From Capillidium heterosporum (lineage: Eukaryota; Entomophthoromycota; Entomophthoromycetes; Entomophthorales; Capillidiaceae), in NCBI GenBank assembly GCA_016630905.1, contig WBMQ01000003.1, positions 868,001 to 932,000 of the forward strand: 64,000 nt of DNA, given 5' to 3'. Shown here piece by piece: positions 58,790 to 64,000 of this stretch. The translations under genes were made by a program, and so were the position numbers. The notes beneath the pieces are model-generated. The model did no database searches, was not told the origin of the DNA, and saw only the letters and a list, made by a program, of their open reading frames with translations. How positions within the stretch are numbered: the first letter of the stretch is position 1; the number at the start of each line of letters is the position of its first letter.

Positions 58790-59965
58790 TTATCGATTAC
58801 TACCATTATTTTAATATACAAAGCCATTTGTATCACTCCAAAAATTCATAAGGATATCTGAGAGTTGAGTGAAGAAGAGCATGTCTGCTACATCAAAGAA
58901 GTCTTAACTTTAAACTAATGCAAATCGACTATTTTCATCACAGCTTAAGAAAACTTTGCGAAAATTCATAGCGACGGCGATAAACAGGATCGTTGTGTCC
59001 ATGGCATTCCAGCTTTCCTACCTTAATACCATAAACTCATCAAGAGTTATAAATTCAAACTTTGAGAAGTCGATTCAAATATCAAATTACTTTACTGGGG
59101 CTGGTCTATAGACAGTGACTACCCATGAAAAAGCCTTATTTTAACTCCGATTTATATGAAAGACAAAGGCAATAAAGTTAAAGATGGAGTTTTTAATAGC
59201 AAGCTTTTCAATAGCATACGGCTAATCCATTCTACCAATCATACATTGAGTCGAAGCTACTACAATGCAGATATAATACCATCCTTCACGCTCAAAACCA
59301 ACTTGAATCTCATCCTCAATTAAAATAGATTTATTGAGCTTGCCTTTATATTGGAAGGTACTCGTGGAGGTTCCCACGTCTACATTGGATTCAAGGCTGA
59401 TTTCGATTTGAGTACCTCATCCAACGACCCTTTGTTCTTTCTATACCATGCGTTTATCGACTTGATTTAGGTCAAGTGACAGCATCTACACCCAATTTTA
59501 CCCAGTACAAAGAGAATGGCTACAGTTTGGAGATCGATATCAAAGATAAGTTGTTTGAATATGATAATACCATCAAGTTTACTTTGAATCATATATCCCA
59601 AGCCTACTTCTATGAGTATCCAATTTATCCTAGGGATATAAAGTTGATACGATGTAGTAAAATAAATGGAATGAGGGATTAAAGTTGATGGATTGAGAGA
59701 ATGGTAAAAGTTGATAAATTGCTTAATAGGTTGATCTTGAAGGAAGCCATTTTAAAGCTGGAGGATTTGATAAAGGAACATAAAGATGGGTTTAATAGAA
59801 TGGAGTCAGAAATTTTACTTAAATTTATATCTTTACTCAACAGCTGGATCGAAACAAACCATTAGAATAAGACCAAGATTCGATAGTGTGAGATACAGCA
59901 GGAAAAAGTTCAATAGCTTGTTGGAAAGCTTAGCTGCATATTTGAATAAGTTTATTAAATATAAA
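58790..59965 (+). pseudogene. Decayed third tyrosinase copy, inverted
   Basis: Plus strand, opposite to A and B. In order it matches ELSEEEHVCYIKEVLTLN (A: ELSNDEYNRYIKAVLTLN), ENFAKIHSDGD, HGIPAFLP, LLYWGWSIDSDYP, LFNSIRLIHSTNHTLSRSYY, SSNDPLFFLYHAFIDLI, then after a frame change YFYEYPIYPRDIKLIR and a C-terminal remnant (WIETNH ... EIQQEKVQ). At least eight in-frame stops and one or more frameshifts break it, CuB HH is reduced to YH, and several Trp codons are stops. It is clearly non-functional and older than the A/B duplication by its divergence. Confidence 0.88.
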
Positions 59966-62040
59966 ATCCTATGTATTGTAAGCTCTGTCCTTTCTTTTTT
60001 ACAGAATGATTATAAAAGTTTCCAAAGTTATCCAATAAAAGCAAGTTATTTTACGCTTCTCTTATATTTTTAAGTTACATCCTATGTCGAATATTGAATT
60101 GGAAAGGGATGAGTTAGGTTAAGTTAAAGGTACAAAATAGAGAATGAATATTTAACAAATGCCATAACTTAATTGAATATCAACGTTTATACCTGTAAGT
60201 ACATCCCTTTTGCATTTCAATTTTGGTGGAGCAATGAAGACAAACAAAAGGAGTTGGCCTACTGAAAAGTAAAGCCTACAGAGCACTAATTGGCATGGTT
60301 TATGAGTATTGGCTTGATCATTAAATTAACATTATCGATAAATGATATAATGGAGCCTACAGTAGTGGATACGATAGAAACATATAGACGTGACAATTTA
60401 GGAGTAAATAACTCTATCGAAATGTATCATATATAAGTACTATCAAAAATATTTTGCATTATAGACGAGGTAATGCTAATTTACAATATCCTAAAGCTGC
60501 ATTAGATTCCATATATACACATACGATGTACTTTTATCTAGGTTCTACTTTGTTATATGACGCTTGGGTAAATGTTTGTAGTGGCTCTAAAATTTTTAAT
60601 GGCAGGCAGGAACTCAGCAACAAATTGTAATGGCCGTTACAAAAGCCATATCCAATTATCAAGTTGTATCGAAAACATGTGTACAGTGACTATCAACTTT
60701 CATTCCTACATGAACCTTATTCAACCATCCCTAACCAAAACCATACTAGTACTACTCCACTCAAATACGGTATCTTTTACCTTCAATTCAAGTAAAAGGG
60801 ATGCATATCCTATTTCAAAAGCTAGGGATACTACAGAATCGTCGCCCAATACCCCATATCCAATTCCATTTACTCCAGGTCAATAACTTATGAAAGTTTC
60901 GACACTTGTTTGTTGCTCTACATCTACAAAATCTAGTGGTACAAAGATAATAGTTTTAGTTAAATGTATGGGGTAAAGATGGGTAGCTACCTCTAACTTT
61001 ATAAAGCTAATTGTATCAATGATAAAATATTTTGCTTGATAAACCAAAAAGTATACATCAACTTTTTGTAAATCTTTTTGAAAACTGTAATGGACACTTG
61101 TCAATTCCAATTCGTCAGTCACTGGTAGCGTGACAAGTGCCTATTTAGGTTGCAGTGCCATTTTCTCAGGCCTAGTCCATTACATTTCCCCGATTTACCG
61201 AGTGGATAACGGAACCAAGTATAGTAATTGAACAGGCTAAAAGAGTTCCGGTGATAGACAATACTTGCCATTAGCTTGGAATAGATATATCCACCGTATA
61301 TAAAAATAGTAAAAATCAATTTATAATTCCAACGCTCATCCAGTGATTTACCTTGTGATAGCATAAGTTTTACAAATGAGCAAAATATATAGGTTTCAAG
61401 TTTCACCTACTTATCATATCCTATTTTATAGAAATATAAAGCGTGTTGGGAGGATACAAATTTCCCTATTGGAGTTTATAAAAAGAATGGAGAAAGCTTC
61501 TATCTAAATTTTACTTTTTCCCAGTGGACAAAGCAAGACGAGATGAAGCCCAAAAGAAAAGACCAGACTAGACCTTGAACTTCAAATCTTTGTTATATGG
61601 GATATAGAAATGTAAAGCAGAAAGCCTCACAAAAGTTGTTGGAGTGGTAATAAATTGAAACATCTAATGGAACTGATGTACAGCAATTGAATTTTATAAT
61701 GCGACCGATATCTGGCTACCTCTTTGATTAGAAATCGAAGTGTTTTGTCAAGTGACTACGCCATATTTTAAAAGTAAAAGCCAAAGAAGTTGCAGTACCA
61801 GAAACGTAGCACTACTTACTGCGCTATAAGCATATACCACCTATAGTATTACAGCCAATAATAAAAATAAATGATAAGCCAAATAAAGTTTATTGAAACT
61901 AATAACGAGGTAATGAAGGTTCAGTAGCAGTAGTACTACGAAACTATCTACTACTTACCCAAATATATATAGTACAGGTCGGTTAGATTGAGAACATGGC
62001 TTTACATATGAAAGCTACAAAGTATATATATATGGACCTA
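59966..62040. other. Gene-poor region with unassigned frames
   Basis: A plus frame at 60572-60886 (104 codons; contains SCIENMCTVTINFHSYMNL and ends PNTPYPIPFTPGQ) and two minus frames (61406-61119 and 61122-60880) are open but unrecognised. The minus pair may be one sequence broken by an intron or frameshift. None has clear coding bias, and I do not call a gene. Confidence 0.35.
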
Positions 62041-62686
62041 CTAGAGGGTGGCTGAACGTAAGGTGGAGCACTTGTAGGTAGGTGCAAAAGGCACTAGGGA
62101 TAACGAAGGTTTACGGTCGAAGCCAAAGCTGGACTCGACGCCATTCAGTTCGGGCTGCTTGAAGTCCAACTTGACTTGGCATCCCTTGTCAGCAAAGTAG
62201 TCATCGTTCCACCACTGCAGCACTCGCTCGGCTTGGTTCAATTGGCTAGGTTCGTGCGAGCCGAAGCATACTACCTCAGTGTCACCTTGGCTGAATGACA
62301 TACCGCGTTTACGCTCTTTGACTGAGGTAGGGTTTTTCCAGGTAGGGAATTCGCTCAAGGCTGCGTTCAAAGCGGCGATGAACTTGTTCCAGAACGATTC
62401 GGGGATATTGTAGGTTGAAAGCAACGTCTCAGGGTACTCGTAGCTTAGACCGGGTACGGCAAAGGTTTTGGACTATATAAAGACGTTAGGTACAAGTAAT
62501 ATATGTATAGGCTACCTTTCTTCGCAACATCTGGGGTCGTTGGGGGAACTCGACTTCAGTAGGAGAGGTCATGACTTCACCTTCCTCCTCGATTATATTT
62601 TGGTTGGAGGACCACATCTTTATAGGGCGAGCTGCTTTGGAGGCGTTGGTAGCCTGCTCAAAGTTCATAGGCATCATGGCAGTCAT
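62041..62686 (-). CDS. Orphan two-exon protein of 200 residues
   Basis: Minus strand, exons 62686-62516 and 62472-62041, 43-nt GT-AG intron in phase 0. GC and codon use are those of a real gene. The N-terminus (MTAMMPMNFEQATNASK) is polar; the second exon reads TFAVPGLSYEYPETLLSTYN, a helix PESFWNKFIAALNAALSEF, a Trp/Pro turn, a basic KERKRGMSFSQG, then VVCFGSHEPSQLNQAERVLQ and QWWNDDYF. No signal peptide, membrane helix or known domain is evident. Four ATGs lie in the first seven codons; a TATAAAAG sits only 2 bases before the first, so a later one may be used. Function unknown. Confidence 0.7.
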
Positions 62687-64000
62687 CTTTTATATGCTTA
62701 TTCAGTTGAATCAGGTATGCTATTAAAGGTCTATTGGACGTATCAAATAAGTTAACGAAGGCTGGTTTTCTTTATAAATAAGCTGTCGATAGAAGTTGTA
62801 GACTTGAGTGGAAAGATCTGATCGTCTGAAAAAGATGTAGAGAAGTTTAGGTCTTTACAAGTGAATTTATAGCTGGGGATTTAAGGTTTAGTATAGGTGG
62901 CAAAATGACCTGTCATTGGTTATAGTGTAAATCAGCCCAATCATCCCTATATAGTTGTGAATCAGGTCTCAAATTGGGATGAACTAGCTAAGTCACTCCC
63001 TTTTTATACACTATCCAAATTCTTGTTTTGTCAGTATCGCGACATTGTCAGTCCTTTTAAATTGCATTATAACACATTTGAAGATGACTTCATAAATTCC
63101 AAATCTGTTTCGAGCCATTGACGGAAAAAACGTTTTCTCGTTTCCACAGCCATTTACTACGTAAATACTTCCTACTTATTGGATGGATGGGACTGAGTTT
63201 GTTGCAGTCTCCAACAAATCAAAATATAAAAGTGAACCAACGATTGACAAAACTGAGATCAGGATCATGAAATTATTCCTAAATTGGATACAACTATTCA
63301 CTTTTAGGATGGAGTTGTGCATCTTATCACCCCTGTATTATTCAGACTCGTTGAGATGCCTTAACTTGGGGCTGGGTTTTGATTTCAAAGCTAACTCAAA
63401 GTTATCTGACGGCCATCCACTCACTTTGTAACAACTACCTTATCTGTATTTGGTAGCTTTTGTTTGTAAGCAAACGGTTACAGTTATTCTGGTATAGCCT
63501 TTATACGTTGATCCAAAAAAGTGAACTTTTACCTGTGGACTGAGTTAAATTTAAGGACGGATTTCTTTGAACGAGGAAACTGGTTCCACAAAGTTCACCT
63601 GAGCAAGTTAACCCCTTAAGTTTTATAAACAGCGGACTTGAACAGTATACTTTGAGGTACATAGCACTAAGCAACTCAGAGGCTGAGGTCGATTCGTACC
63701 TCTGTAGCCAACCTTGAAACCCAGCAGGACAATCTGCTCTTTATTGAATCTTTGTGAAGGTATTTGTGACTTACACCCTCTCTTACCAAATTAGTATACT
63801 TAATTGGCTCTTATCAAATACACCCATGGTTTCAACTATGTTTAGCCACATGGCTTGTAGCTTAACAAGTCATTTGCCAAAGCATATTTGACCAATGGGT
63901 GTAAAAGCAGTTATAGGTTCTATCAATAAAGCGACAATGAGGAATTTTTTAGCATCTTGAAGATAAGTAGTTTAAATCCCAAACGTCAACAAAGAACAAT
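62687..64000. other. Window-end intergenic region
   Basis: Upstream of the orphan gene. One plus frame at 63183-63431 (82 codons, contains NKSKYKSEPTIDKTEIRIMK) is open but unrecognised. A hairpin at 63677-63704 looks like a T-arm but belongs to no tRNA. Nothing else seen. Confidence 0.4.

Noticed and set aside
63677-63704. T-arm-like hairpin suggesting a tRNA
   Set aside because: No acceptor, D or anticodon stem can be built around it.
1-64000. Transposons, viral insertions or CRISPR arrays
   Set aside because: No transposase, integrase, reverse transcriptase, capsid-like frame, long terminal repeat or regularly spaced repeat was recognised anywhere in the window.

Overview
The window is eukaryotic nuclear DNA, almost certainly fungal. 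Genes carry many short GT-AG introns (mostly 34-63 nt, longest seen 95). They include a Zn2Cys6 regulator with a fungal transcription-factor middle region, a Yke4-type zinc transporter, fungal aquaglyceroporins, secreted tyrosinases and a DNMT1-type methyltransferase with BAH domains. Intergenic DNA is AT-rich and coding DNA less so. The DNMT1-like enzyme and the kinase fused to Sel1 repeats hint at an early-diverging (non-Dikarya) fungus such as Zoopagomycota or Mucoromycota; that is an inference, not something the sequence proves.

Layout. 0.2-4.1 kb: profilin, dihydrofolate reductase and the R-SNARE Sec22, all plus strand. 5.8-7.4 kb: F-box/LRR-like protein. 8.5-10.6 kb: Zn2Cys6 regulator (minus). 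12.0-13.3 kb: ZIP transporter. 13.6-16.4 kb: two tandem aquaglyceroporins (minus). 17.7-18.7 kb: SAM methyltransferase. 19.1-21.3 kb: PP2A scaffold subunit A (minus, ten exons). 21.9-23.0 kb: oligoribonuclease with an unusual acidic and hydrophobic tail. 24.1-25.6 kb: orphan zinc-ribbon protein (minus), head to head with a 1527-residue kinase-Sel1 fusion (25.6-30.4 kb). 30.8-34.7 kb: FACT subunit Spt16 (minus, twenty exons), divergent from a DNMT1-like methyltransferase (35.4-39.6 kb). 39.7-40.7 kb: crotonase-family enzyme (minus), then tRNA-Leu(AAG). 41.6-46.5 kb: DHX57/Ucp12-like helicase with a UBA domain (minus). 48.5-49.8 kb: mitochondrial malonyl-CoA:ACP transacylase. 50-60 kb: a gene-poor locus of two tandem tyrosinases with duplicated flanks and a third, inverted, decayed copy. 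62.0-62.7 kb: an orphan two-exon gene.

Most genes are housekeeping (cytoskeleton, folate, secretion, RNA turnover, phosphatase, chromatin, mitochondrial lipid synthesis) with no operon logic. The accessory part is the tyrosinase locus and the aquaglyceroporin pair, both tandem duplications. Several intergenic gaps hold coding-like stretches without a clean reading frame, either decayed genes or genes with very small exons. Exon-intron models were built by hand from GT/AG sites, reading frame and family similarity; they are strong for conserved proteins and weak at the N-termini of the methyltransferases, the zinc-ribbon gene and the regulator. No CRISPR array, rRNA gene or recognisable transposase was seen.
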